A stretch of 20,535 bases of DNA from Stenotrophomonas_A sp036403795 (GCA_036403795.1 DASWQJ010000289.1:1-20535); one strand, 5' to 3'. Shown: positions 1 through 7,871, numbered from the stretch's first letter. Numbers and translations: made by a program. The notes: generated by a model from the letters alone, not told the origin.

Positions 1-307
1 CGATCTGGTCGGGGGCGATCACTCGGTAACCGGCGTCGGCGAGCGCGGTGATCGTGTCCTGCCAGGTCGCGGCGCAGAAGTTCTTGCCGTGCAGCAGCAC
101 GACGCTGCGACCTTTCGGGGTGCCGCTGGGCGCCACGTCCAGATAGGCCATCTCCACGTCTTGGCCCTGCGACTGGAAGCGGTGGATGTGCACCGGGTGC
201 GGATAGTCGAAGCCTTCCAGGCGCGGTCCGTAGGCGGCAGACGGCTGGGCGGATGCGGTCCCCGCGCTTAGCGCGAGCGACAGCAGAAGAACTAGGGCAC
301 GTCGCAT
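1..307 (-). CDS. Exported alpha/beta hydrolase, N-terminal part (cut by window edge)
   Basis: The first 102 codons of a gene that runs off the left edge. The product begins MRRALVLLLSLALSAGTASA, a clear Sec signal peptide with probable cleavage after ASA, so the enzyme should be periplasmic or secreted. At about residues 73-80 the strand VVLLHGKNF appears. This is the HG oxyanion-hole motif that follows beta-strand 3 in alpha/beta hydrolases, and it is followed by a helix (ATWQDTITALADAGYRVIAPDQ) typical of the fold. The nucleophile elbow and the catalytic Asp/His lie outside the window, so the substrate cannot be given. The start codon at 307 is supported by GGAGG nine bases upstream, but that GGAGG sits inside a terminator-like hairpin (see the separate entry). 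sdaA lies upstream on the same strand. I am confident of the fold, not of the reaction. Confidence 0.85.
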   Translation of the reverse strand, partial: MRRALVLLLSLALSAGTASAQPSAAYGPRLEGFDYPHPVHIHRFQSQGQDVEMAYLDVAPSGTPKGRSVVLLHGKNFCAATWQDTITALADAGYRVIAPDQI

Positions 308-335
308 AAAAAACGGCCTCCGCTGGGGGAGGCCG
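308..335 (-). terminator. Terminator-like hairpin that also contains the hydrolase Shine-Dalgarno
   Basis: Read on the minus strand there is an 8-bp GC-rich stem, CGGCCTCC (335-328) paired with GGAGGCCG (321-314), with a 6-base loop, followed directly by six T. This is the textbook form of an intrinsic terminator after sdaA. The T tract touches the ATG of the hydrolase at 307. The 3' arm contains GGAGG (321-317) nine bases before that ATG, so the same arm can act as the ribosome binding site. Confidence 0.75.
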
Positions 336-433
336 CAGGTTATCGCATCGAGGTGAGCCGGCCGTGCGGGGCTGGCCCGGACCGGGATGCGCGCCAGGCC
401 AGCCTGATCAACACACCGGGCAGAGCTGTCGGT

Positions 434-1816
434 TCAACACTCGATGACGTTGACCGCCAATCCGCCGCGACTGGTTTCCTTGTATTTGTCCTGCATGTCG
501 CGACCGGTGTCGCGCATGGTCTTGATGACCTTGTCGAGCGAGACCTTGTGCTTGCCATCGCCGCGCATCGCCATGCGCGAGGCGTTGATCGCCTTCACTG
601 CACCCATTGCATTGCGCTCGATGCAGGGGATCTGCACCAGCCCGCCGATCGGGTCGCAGGTCAGGCCAAGGTTGTGCTCCATGCCTATTTCGGCCGCGTT
701 CTCGACTTGGCCGGGCTTGCCACCCAACGCGGCGACCAGGCCGCCGGCGGCCATCGAACACGCCACGCCCACCTCTCCCTGGCAGCCGACTTCGGCACCG
801 GAGATGGAGGCGTTTTCCTTGTAGAGGATGCCGATGGCGGCGGCGGTCAGCAGGAAATCGAACAAGCCTTGTTCGGTGCTGCCTGGGCAAAAACGATCGA
901 AATAGTGCAACACCGAAGGGATGATGCCAGCGGCCCCGTTGGTAGGCGCGGTAACGACCCGTCCGCCCGCTGCGTTCTCTTCGTTCACCGCCAGCGCGTA
1001 GAGATTGACCCAGTCCAGCGTGGTCAGCGGATCGCGCATTGCCGCCTCCGGTTTGGAGGACAGTTCGCGATACAAGGCCGGCGCGCGCCGCGAGACATGC
1101 AGGCCACCGGGCAACGTGCCTTCCTCGCGGATGCCGCGCGCCACGCAGTGCTGCATCGCCATCCATATCTCGCGCAGGCCATTGCGGATCTCGGTCTCGC
1201 TGCGCCAGCTCTTCTCATTCTCGAACATGAGTTCGGCGATGCTCAGGCCGCTGCGCGCGCACTGCGCCAGCAGCTCATCGCCACTGTTGAACGGATAGGG
1301 CAGAGGCGTTTGATCGGCCACGATGCGATCGTCGGCCGCGTCGTCCTGGTTGACGACAAAGCCGCCGCCGACCGAGTAATAGTCGCGCGTGGCGATGACT
1401 TCGTCGGCCGCGTCGTAGGCGGTGAAGCGCATGCCGTTGGTGTGGAACGGCAACTTCTGGCGCTTGTTCATCGGCAGGTCGCGCTTCTCGTCGAAGGCGA
1501 TCTCATGCTGGCCCATCAACTTGAGGCGCTTGCTGCTGCGGATGCGTTCCAGTGCGGCCGGGATGAGGTCTGGATCGATGAGGTTGGGACGATGACCCTC
1601 CAGGCCCAGCAGCACCGCTTTGTCGGTGCCATGGCCGCGACCGGTCAAGGCCAGCGAGCCGAACACTTCGGCCCGGATGCGGACCACCTCCGCCAGCCGG
1701 CCGGTGTCGAGCAGCCAACGGTGGACGAAGCGCTCGGCCGCGCGCATCGGCCCGACCGTATGCGAGGAACTCGGGCCAATGCCGATCTTGAACAGGTCGA
1801 ACGTGCTGACTGCCAT
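434..1816 (-). CDS. sdaA: L-serine dehydratase (L-serine ammonia-lyase), iron-sulfur type
   Basis: A 460-residue single-chain L-serine deaminase that converts L-serine to pyruvate and ammonia in the cytoplasm using an oxygen-labile [4Fe-4S] cluster. The N-terminus carries the family signature GPSSSHTVGPM (residues 14-24) right after FDLFKIGI, as in E. coli SdaA, which supports this start. The C-terminal catalytic domain contains GAEVGCQGEVG (Cys345) and CDPIGGLVQIPC (Cys387 and Cys398), the three cluster cysteines of the family. The chain ends in Cys460 (NVIEC), matching the C-terminal cysteine that caps the cluster in the Legionella enzyme. Length and motifs look intact. The gene stands alone, divergent from the glutaredoxin-like gene. 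No strong Shine-Dalgarno is visible at the start. Confidence 0.96.
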   Translation of the reverse strand: MAVSTFDLFKIGIGPSSSHTVGPMRAAERFVHRWLLDTGRLAEVVRIRAEVFGSLALTGRGHGTDKAVLLGLEGHRPNLIDPDLIPAALERIRSSKRLKLMGQHEIAFDEKRDLPMNKRQKLPFHTNGMRFTAYDAADEVIATRDYYSVGGGFVVNQDDAADDRIVADQTPLPYPFNSGDELLAQCARSGLSIAELMFENEKSWRSETEIRNGLREIWMAMQHCVARGIREEGTLPGGLHVSRRAPALYRELSSKPEAAMRDPLTTLDWVNLYALAVNEENAAGGRVVTAPTNGAAGIIPSVLHYFDRFCPGSTEQGLFDFLLTAAAIGILYKENASISGAEVGCQGEVGVACSMAAGGLVAALGGKPGQVENAAEIGMEHNLGLTCDPIGGLVQIPCIERNAMGAVKAINASRMAMRGDGKHKVSLDKVIKTMRDTGRDMQDKYKETSRGGLAVNVIEC

Positions 1817-1843
1817 GATGCCGAAACCAGGGAAAGGTCGAAT

Positions 1844-1849
1844 ATTCTA
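1844..1849 (-). promoter_or_regulatory. Possible -10 element for sdaA
   Basis: The minus strand reads TAGAAT here, one mismatch from TATAAT, 27 bases before the sdaA ATG. The best -35 candidate (TTCAGG) is 19 bases away and weak. The overlapping 8-bp palindrome GAATATTC (1840-1847) could be chance. Tentative. Confidence 0.3.
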
Positions 1850-1900
1850 AGGGTCGGGCCGCGACAGGCCTGAACGCAGTGCAGCAATTCCGGAGCCCGC

Positions 1901-2131
1901 ATGCCCTTGACCCTGTACCAGCGCGACGACTGCCACCTGTGCGACCTGGCCGTGGAGACCCTGGCCGCCGCGCGCGCCGGCGACTTCTCGAGCGTCTATA
2001 TCGACGATCAGCCCTTGCTGGAGGCCCGCTACGGCAGCCGCGTCCCGGTCTTGCGAGACCCGGCCGGCCGGGAACTCGACTGGCCGTTCGATTCGGCGGT
2101 CCTGGCGGCGTGGCTGGATGGGCGGGCCTGA
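1901..2131 (+). CDS. Glutaredoxin-like thiol-disulfide protein (DUF836 family)
   Basis: A 76-residue cytoplasmic protein with a minimal thioredoxin/glutaredoxin fold. It opens with strand LTLYQRDDCHLCD, giving a redox-type CxxC motif (Cys11-His-Leu-Cys14) at the start of helix 1. Further on, RYGSRVPVLRD contains the Val-Pro that corresponds to the cis-proline loop of the fold. The sequence ends with a short helix (FDSAVLAAWLDGR). Size and motif order match the small glutaredoxin-like (DUF836) family common in proteobacteria, whose partner is usually unknown. The start is supported by CGGAG five bases upstream. It is transcribed divergently from sdaA and convergently with the yceI operon, so it is probably monocistronic. 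A role in thiol reduction is inferred from the family. Confidence 0.85.
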   Translation: MPLTLYQRDDCHLCDLAVETLAAARAGDFSSVYIDDQPLLEARYGSRVPVLRDPAGRELDWPFDSAVLAAWLDGRA

Positions 2132-2215
2132 AATGCCGCGGCTCGCGCCTGGCCCAGCGCTATCGCGCCGACGCCGCCCACGCGCGCAAGCCACCGGAGG
2201 CGTTCGGCGCCCACG

Positions 2216-2239
2216 CGCCCAAACGCCCAAACGCCCAAG
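2216..2239 (+). repeat. Short 8-bp tandem repeat (CGCCCAAA, three copies)
   Basis: Three successive 8-base units, with the last ending AAG instead of AAA, lie in the 175-bp convergent gap between the glutaredoxin-like gene and the downstream yceI gene. No gene or convincing terminator was seen in this gap. Confidence 0.7.
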
Positions 2240-2306
2240 TGACGGGAGCTGACCAGCGCCCGTGCATCCCAGCCACCGCAGGACGGCCGACTCCCGCAGC
2301 GCAGGC

Positions 2307-2873
2307 CTACTTCGCCTTGAGCACGACCTTGGTACTGATCGCCGTCTCGTTGGGAATGGTGCCGGTATCGGCCCAGTCGCCGCCGCCCACGCCAAAATCC
2401 AGGCGTTTGACGGTGGCCTTGCCAGCCAGCACCGGTTGTGCGCCCGGCGTCCAGGTGAAGTTGAGGGTGACCGGCTTGCTGACGCCGCGCAGTTCCAGCG
2501 TGCCATCCGCCGCGTACTGGTTGCCGCCCAGGGCGCGGAATTTGTCGGCCCGGTAATGCGCCGTGGCGAACTTGGCCACGTTGAAGAAGTCTTCCTTCTG
2601 CAGCGTGGCGTCACGATCGGCATTGCCACTCTTGGCGCCGGCCAGCGGAATGGTCACCTCAAGCCTGGAAGCGGCCAGATTGGCCGGATCGAACGTGAGC
2701 CGGGTGTCGAAGCCGGGAAACGTGCCGGTAAATACTTCCCCGTCGTACTGGGTGGCAAACACCAGGGTGGAGCCCGGCGCCTGCACGTAATCGGCGGCCA
2801 GCGCCGGCGCGGCGGCCAGCATCGCCACCAGGGTGGCGGCCACGGCGGCCGGAGAAGCGAATGGGGTGGACAT
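2307..2873 (-). CDS. YceI-family periplasmic protein (last gene of yceI-cytochrome b561-yceI operon)
   Basis: A 188-residue protein. It begins MSTPFASPAAVAATLVAML and continues with a hydrophobic run ending APALA-ADY, a Sec signal peptide, so it should act in the periplasm. The mature part is a complete YceI lipocalin-like beta-barrel: TLVFATQYDGEVFTGTFPGF near the N-terminus, the DFFNVAKFATAHYRA and LRGVSKPVTL segments, and the C-terminal FGVGGGDWADTGTIPNE typical of one YceI subgroup. YceI proteins bind long isoprenoid or amphiphilic lipids. The ligand here is not known. An upstream in-frame start exists but would put 47 non-conserved residues before the signal peptide. I chose 2873 because its ATG overlaps the cytochrome b561 stop codon by one base (TGATG), indicating translational coupling. 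Confidence 0.92.
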   Translation of the reverse strand: MSTPFASPAAVAATLVAMLAAAPALAADYVQAPGSTLVFATQYDGEVFTGTFPGFDTRLTFDPANLAASRLEVTIPLAGAKSGNADRDATLQKEDFFNVAKFATAHYRADKFRALGGNQYAADGTLELRGVSKPVTLNFTWTPGAQPVLAGKATVKRLDFGVGGGDWADTGTIPNETAISTKVVLKAK

Positions 2874-3451
2874 CAGCGGGTTTCCTCTTCGGGGGAAGTG
2901 AGCCAGCCACGCGGGAGCATGCGTGCCAGCGTGGCATCGTGCTGGAACAAGTGGTGGTAGAAGGCTGCGCCTGCGTGTAGCAGCACGACGGCGATCAGCA
3001 GCCAGAAACCCCATTCATGGAAAAAATGGGCCAGCCGGGCCACGGATTCGTCCGGCGCGCTCAGCTTGGGCATCTCGGCCAGGCCGAACCACCGGAACGG
3101 ACGCAGGCCGCTGGCCGAGTCATACAGCCAACCGGACAGCGGCAGGGCGAAGGTCATCAGGTACAGCAGCACATGGGTGAGCGAGGCGGCTCGCTCCTGC
3201 CAGGTCGGGGTGCCAAGCACCGGCTTGGGTGCGCCCGCAACCAGTCGCCAGCCCAGCCGTGCGATGACCAAGGCCAACACGCTGATGCCCAGCGATTTGT
3301 GGGCGGTGTAGACCCAGAAATATTTGGGTGTCCGGGGCAGTTCGCCCATGATCAGGCCCACCACGCCCAACAACAGGATCAGCAGTGCAATCAGCCAGTG
3401 CAGTGTCTGGCTGATGCCGCCCCAGCGCTGGGCGGTGTTCTTCAAGGTCAT
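2873..3451 (-). CDS. Cytochrome b561 (di-haem membrane protein)
   Basis: A 192-residue inner-membrane protein of the prokaryotic cytochrome b561 family, with four hydrophobic helices and several histidines placed for haem ligation: His18 (QTLHWLIALL), His51 (AHKSLGISVL), His142/His145 (HFFHEWGFWLL) and His159 (LLHAGAAFYHH). The family transfers electrons within the membrane, probably between quinol and a periplasmic acceptor. Some members reduce superoxide. It is the middle gene of a yceI-b561-yceI operon. Its ATG overlaps the stop of the upstream yceI by four bases (ATGA), and its stop overlaps the next ATG by one base. The pairing with YceI is also found in E. coli (yceJ-yceI). That supports a shared role with an isoprenoid such as a quinone, but that role is inferred. 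Confidence 0.93.
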   Translation of the reverse strand: MTLKNTAQRWGGISQTLHWLIALLILLLGVVGLIMGELPRTPKYFWVYTAHKSLGISVLALVIARLGWRLVAGAPKPVLGTPTWQERAASLTHVLLYLMTFALPLSGWLYDSASGLRPFRWFGLAEMPKLSAPDESVARLAHFFHEWGFWLLIAVVLLHAGAAFYHHLFQHDATLARMLPRGWLTSPEEETR

Positions 3452-4113
3452 GGCGTGTCGTCCTGGGCGGGTGCCGAAGGCGGGACTTCGGTGGGTTCGA
3501 GTGGCGCATCGTCGGCCTTGCCTTTACGAACGGCTTCGGCCTCGATGCGCAATTCCACACGGTCGCCGATCATCGATTTCCAGGCATCGACACCGAAGTC
3601 CGCGCGACTGAGCGTAGCAGTGGCCGAAAAGCCGGCGGTACGACGGAACGGCGGCATCGGGTGGCGCTTGAGTTGATTGAGGGTGACGTCCAGCGCGACT
3701 TCGCGGGTGACGCCGCGCAGGGTGAGGTCGCCGACGACGCGCGCGTGCTGGGCGTCCACCGGTTCGATGCGTGTGGAGATGAAATGCGCGTCGGGAAACC
3801 GCTCACCGTCGAGTAGGCCGTGTGCGAGTGCAGCCTGGTTCCATGGGGCGTCGCCCAGCTCCAGCCGACTGACCGGCACGGTGACTTCGAGGTGGGCCGA
3901 AGACCAATCGTTCGGGTCGAAGCGCAGGACGCCCTGGCTGCCCGACACGGTGCCCAGCGCCTTGGAGAAGCCCGCGTGGTCGACGGCAAACAACACTCTC
4001 GTGTGGACGGGATCCAGTGCGAATTCGGCTGGCGCGGCCACCACCGGGCCGGCAGCCAACGCGGCGGACACCAGCAGGGCGGACGGCAGCAGCAATCGGA
4101 TCGCGGGGTTCAT
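3448..4113 (-). CDS. YceI-family periplasmic protein (first gene of operon)
   Basis: A 221-residue protein with signal peptide MNPAIRLLLPSALLVSAALA continuing to VVAAPAEF, followed by a YceI domain: LDPVHTRVLFAVDHAGFSKA, VLRFDPNDW, LGDAPWNQA, FPDAHFISTRIEP, LTLRGVTREVALDV and SRADFGVDAWKSMIGDRVEL. The SRADFGVDAW segment is the usual YceI C-terminal signature but differs from that of the second YceI in this operon, so the two are diverged paralogues and not a recent duplication. A proline- and acid-rich tail (about residues 198-221) extends past the barrel. The start at 4113 is chosen because it opens the signal peptide. A longer in-frame start at 4182 would add 23 unlikely residues. Its end overlaps the cytochrome b561 ATG by four bases. 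The promoter should lie in the 106-bp gap shared with the divergent sensor kinase gene. Confidence 0.92.
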   Translation of the reverse strand: MNPAIRLLLPSALLVSAALAAGPVVAAPAEFALDPVHTRVLFAVDHAGFSKALGTVSGSQGVLRFDPNDWSSAHLEVTVPVSRLELGDAPWNQAALAHGLLDGERFPDAHFISTRIEPVDAQHARVVGDLTLRGVTREVALDVTLNQLKRHPMPPFRRTAGFSATATLSRADFGVDAWKSMIGDRVELRIEAEAVRKGKADDAPLEPTEVPPSAPAQDDTP

Positions 4114-4207
4114 GGCGCCGATTCTAGGCACATCGATCCACTCCCGCCTTGGGTTGCGCCCGAAACGATCCGTTGCGAGCATGCCCGATCAGGAAGTTGG
4201 ACGACAG

Positions 4208-4212
4208 GGAGG
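4208..4212 (+). promoter_or_regulatory. Shine-Dalgarno that fixes the start of the first hybrid kinase
   Basis: GGAGG lies seven bases before the ATG at 4220. The open frame extends far upstream, antisense to yceI, so this site together with the signal peptide that follows settles the start. Confidence 0.8.
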
Positions 4213-4219
4213 AGCGGCC

Positions 4220-7200
4220 ATGGGCGTGCTCAAGTGGCTGGGACTCGGCCTGTGGATGCTGGCCGCTTGCGCCTACGGCGCCGTGCCGGAGTTGCCGAGG
4301 TTCGGCGTGGTCGACAGCGCCGACGGGCTTCCGTCCACCGACATTACCGGCATCGCCCAGGACCGCGACGGATATCTGTGGCTGGCCACCGGCGACGGGC
4401 TGGCCCGCTACGACGGCACGGGCTTCACCGTCTGGCGGCACGACCCGGACAATCCGCGCTCGTTGCCTGGCAATGCACTGCAAGCGCTGTACATCGATGC
4501 CGAAGACCGGATATGGATCGGCACCGAGGGGCGCGGCGTGAGCATGCTCGACACCGCGCGCCAGGGCTTCCGCCACTATCGCGTCGATGCAAGTTCGCGC
4601 CCGGTGGAGGAGGGCGTGTTCGCCCTTGCCGGGCGCGGCAGCGAGGTCTGGTTCGGCACCCAGGGCGGGCAGCTCTATCGCATTGCAGCTGATGGCGAGC
4701 TCACGCATTTCGACCTGAGCCACCAGTTGCCTGCCCCGTCGCTGCATGTGATGGCGCTGGCCAGCGATCCGGCCGGCGATCTGTGGATCGGAACGACCGC
4801 CGGGCTGCTGCGCTACGACGGCAAGAAACTGCAGCGCGAGGCGATGCCGGTTGAAGACGGTGTCTTCGCGCTGGCGTGGATCGATGAGCGACTGTGGGTG
4901 GCTACCGGCGCCGGGGTCATGCAGCGCGATGTGCGCGGACATTGGCAGCGCCCGGACTGGGGACGGGGTTTCAACAGCCAGGCCAGCAACATCCTGTGGG
5001 CAATGGCCGCCGGCGGTGATGGCCAATACTGGCTGGGCGGCGAACAGGGCCTGTGGCGGGTGGATGATCGCGGGCAGCCGGTGCGCGTGGCGATGGGCGA
5101 CTCGGGCGTGCCGGAGCGGCGCGTGGTCCAGGCGGTGTTCCGCAGCCATGAAGGCGGGTTGTGGGTGCCTGCGCTGGGCCGGGGCCTGGCGTACCTGCGC
5201 GCAGATTGGAAGCGCACGGCGGTCATGGCCCTGCCGCGTGACCTGGGCGACGGCGTTTACTGTCCCTTGGCGCCCGCACGCCAAGGCGGGCTGTGGCAGG
5301 TCGCGGCGGAGGGCAGGCTCTCGCGGCTCGATACCCAGACCGGGCAGCAATACCCCTTGCCTTGGCGCAACGAGCGCCTGCGCGGTGTGCAGATGACGAC
5401 GGGCCTGGAAGACCATCGCGGGCGGCTGTGGCTGGGCAGCTACCAGACAGGTTTGGCCCGAATTGATCTGCGCAGCGGGGCGTACCAGGAATGGCCTGCC
5501 GGGGTCGCCAATGGCGTGCCGCTCTACGGCGCGCCGGAATGGATGATCGAAGACGCCCGCGGCGATCTGTGGCTGTCCGTCGTCAACACGGTCCAACACC
5601 GCGACGGGCGCAGCGGTGCGGTGCTCGACGAGATCGTCGGTGACGCAGGCGGAACCCTGGACAGCAGCAGCATCGAACAATTGGGCCTGGGGCCGGCGGG
5701 GCAGGTCTGGCTCGCGGGCAATCGCGGCATGCACGAATGGAACCCGGACCAGCGTCGATTCAATCCTTTGCCGGGCCTGCCACGTGAAGCAGTCGACGCC
5801 TTCGCACTGGATGCGCAGGGTGGGTTGTGGACCTACCGCCTGGCCCGCCTGGAGTACTGGCGCCGTGCCGAAACCGGTTGGCAACGGCGGGTAGGTTACG
5901 GCGCGCATGACGGGCTGCCGGCCACCGAAGTGATGGGTCTGCAGGTCGATGAAAGTGGCCGATTGTGGTTGTCCACGCGGCGGGGGTTGTGGCGTTTCGA
6001 CCCCCATGCCACGCCCGAACATGCACCGGTGCGGCAATTGGGCCTGCGCGATGGCCTGGCCAGCCGGGAGTTCATCGACGAGTGCCTGCGGATGGATCGC
6101 GGTGGCGTGCTGTTGGGCGGCACCGTCGACGGCACCATGTTGCTGGTCGACACGCGCATGCCCGATGCCTTGCCGGCCTTGCCGCGGCTGCGCATCGAGG
6201 AGGTCAGCGTGCTGCGCGACGGCCGTCGCCAGGCGCTCACGCCGCCTGCCGGCCTGCAGCTGCAGGCGGGGGATCGGCAATTGCGGGTGTCCACGCGACT
6301 GCTGTCATTCGGCGAACCCCAAGGCAATCGCTATCGTTCGCGCCTGATGGGCCTGGACGAAGACTGGATCGAGCAGGGGCAACTGGGCCAACGCGAGTTC
6401 TCCGCATTGTCCGCCGGCGACTATGCGCTGCAAGTGCAGGGCGTGGATTCGCGCGGCAATACTTCCACGGTGCGCAGCCTGCATTTCAGCGTGTCGCCGC
6501 CGTGGTGGCGCAGTCGCGGAGGCGTCGCGGCGTTGGTGGTGGCCGGTGCCCTGGCGATCCTGGCCTCGTTCGGGCTGTATCGCCGCAGGCTGCGCGCACG
6601 GCATGTCTGGCAGCTCGCCCAGCACAAGCGCGAGCTCGCCGAACAAGCGTCCCTGGCCAAGACACGCTTCCTGGCCACGCTCGGTCATGAGGTGCGCACG
6701 CCCATGACGGGTGTGCTGGGCATGACTGAACTGCTGTTGCAGACGCCCTTGAACGAACGCCAGCACGGCTACGCCAGCGCCATCGATGCCGCCGGCCGGC
6801 ATCTGTTGCGCCTGGTCAACGATGCGCTGGACCTGGCGCGTATCGAGGCGGGCAAGTTGTCGCTGGAGCAACGCGACTTCGACCTGCGTTCGCTGCTCGA
6901 CCAGGTCGTGGCACTGGCGCGGCCATTGGCTGAACGCAAGGGACTGGTTTTCCAGTGGCAGTTGGCGCCCGGATTGCCGGCCGCGTTGCGCGGAGACCCC
7001 AACCGGGTGCAGCAGATCCTCCTCAACCTGTTGTCCAATGCGATCAAGTTCACCGAGCGCGGCGAAGTGGTGCTGCACGCCATGCCAGGTAGCGACGCCC
7101 GCGGCGTGGTCTTCGAAATCAGCGATACCGGACCAGGCCTGAGCCAAGAGCAGTTGGCGCGCCTGTTCCGGCGCTTCGAGCAGGCAGAGGGCGCCCATAC

Positions 7201-7783
7201 CCAGGCCCGCCACGGCGGCAGCGGGCTGGGCTTGGCGATCTGCCGTGAACTGGCCACCGCCATGGGCGGGACCATCGAAGTCGACAGCCTGCCCGGCCGC
7301 GGGGCGCGGTTTCGCGTCGAGTTGCCACTGCCTTGGCTGAAGCATGCCAACGCGCTGGTCGTGGCCCAGGACGGTCCACCGCTGCCGGTATTGCGGCTGT
7401 TGTTGGTGGAGGACGACGCCACCGTGGCCGAGGTCATCGCCAGCCTGCTGCGCGCGCGGGACCACCAGGTCGTCCACGTGTCCAACGGGTTGGCCGCGCT
7501 GACCGAGTTGAGCGTTCAGCATTTTGACGTCGGTCTGTTCGACCTGGACCTGCCCGGCCTGGACGGCTTGGCCCTGGTGCGGCAACTGCGGGCGATGGGT
7601 GACGCTCTACCGGTGATCGCGGTGACTGCGCGCTCCGACGCCGATGCCCAGCCCTTTGCGCTGGCCGCCGGCTGCGATGCCTTCCTGCGCAAACCGGTGA
7701 CGGGCCAAGCGCTGACCCAGGCACTGGCGGGGGTATGGCGGGGCCGCGCGGCCGCGCTGGAGCAGGCCGAGGCGGTGGACTGA
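4220..7783 (+). CDS. Hybrid sensor histidine kinase with periplasmic double propeller (paralogue 1)
   Basis: A 1187-residue hybrid two-component sensor. Signal peptide MGVLKWLGLGLWMLAACAYG is followed by about 14 Reg_prop repeats of the form GxLWLxTxxGLxRYD, consistent with two seven-bladed beta-propellers in the periplasm. Next come a Y_Y_Y domain (about 680-760, ending PPWWRS), one membrane helix (about 766-786) and a short coiled linker. The HisKA domain has phospho-acceptor His823 (TLGHEVRTPM). The HATPase has NLLSNAIKF (about 935), DTGPG and GGSGLGLAI (about 997). A C-terminal receiver (about 1058-1172) has the acidic pair in VEDD, phospho-acceptor Asp1108 (FDLDLPGLDG), Thr in VTARS and Lys in RKPV. 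All catalytic motifs are present. There is no HPt and no DNA-binding domain, so an outside HPt or response regulator is needed. It is adjacent to and co-directional with a paralogue. The ligand is unknown. Family members often sense polysaccharide breakdown products. Confidence 0.95.
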   Translation: MGVLKWLGLGLWMLAACAYGAVPELPRFGVVDSADGLPSTDITGIAQDRDGYLWLATGDGLARYDGTGFTVWRHDPDNPRSLPGNALQALYIDAEDRIWIGTEGRGVSMLDTARQGFRHYRVDASSRPVEEGVFALAGRGSEVWFGTQGGQLYRIAADGELTHFDLSHQLPAPSLHVMALASDPAGDLWIGTTAGLLRYDGKKLQREAMPVEDGVFALAWIDERLWVATGAGVMQRDVRGHWQRPDWGRGFNSQASNILWAMAAGGDGQYWLGGEQGLWRVDDRGQPVRVAMGDSGVPERRVVQAVFRSHEGGLWVPALGRGLAYLRADWKRTAVMALPRDLGDGVYCPLAPARQGGLWQVAAEGRLSRLDTQTGQQYPLPWRNERLRGVQMTTGLEDHRGRLWLGSYQTGLARIDLRSGAYQEWPAGVANGVPLYGAPEWMIEDARGDLWLSVVNTVQHRDGRSGAVLDEIVGDAGGTLDSSSIEQLGLGPAGQVWLAGNRGMHEWNPDQRRFNPLPGLPREAVDAFALDAQGGLWTYRLARLEYWRRAETGWQRRVGYGAHDGLPATEVMGLQVDESGRLWLSTRRGLWRFDPHATPEHAPVRQLGLRDGLASREFIDECLRMDRGGVLLGGTVDGTMLLVDTRMPDALPALPRLRIEEVSVLRDGRRQALTPPAGLQLQAGDRQLRVSTRLLSFGEPQGNRYRSRLMGLDEDWIEQGQLGQREFSALSAGDYALQVQGVDSRGNTSTVRSLHFSVSPPWWRSRGGVAALVVAGALAILASFGLYRRRLRARHVWQLAQHKRELAEQASLAKTRFLATLGHEVRTPMTGVLGMTELLLQTPLNERQHGYASAIDAAGRHLLRLVNDALDLARIEAGKLSLEQRDFDLRSLLDQVVALARPLAERKGLVFQWQLAPGLPAALRGDPNRVQQILLNLLSNAIKFTERGEVVLHAMPGSDARGVVFEISDTGPGLSQEQLARLFRRFEQAEGAHTQARHGGSGLGLAICRELATAMGGTIEVDSLPGRGARFRVELPLPWLKHANALVVAQDGPPLPVLRLLLVEDDATVAEVIASLLRARDHQVVHVSNGLAALTELSVQHFDVGLFDLDLPGLDGLALVRQLRAMGDALPVIAVTARSDADAQPFALAAGCDAFLRKPVTGQALTQALAGVWRGRAAALEQAEAVD

Positions 7784-7871
7784 GGAACGCGGCCCCGTCG
7801 ACCAGGGCCCTCGACTTGCCAGCCACCGCGCCTGCTTGCACGATGCCGACCGGGGAAAGTTCGGGACGACG

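Noticed and set aside
353..1873. 506-codon plus-strand frame opposite sdaA
   Set aside because: sdaA has all its cluster cysteines and signatures, and the opposite frame has none.
3677..4219. Upstream extension of the first kinase frame
   Set aside because: These 181 codons are antisense to yceI. The signal peptide and GGAGG place the start at 4220.
4124..6280. 718-codon open frame on the minus strand
   Set aside because: Antisense to the propeller region of the first kinase, with shadow-type composition and no recognisable motif.
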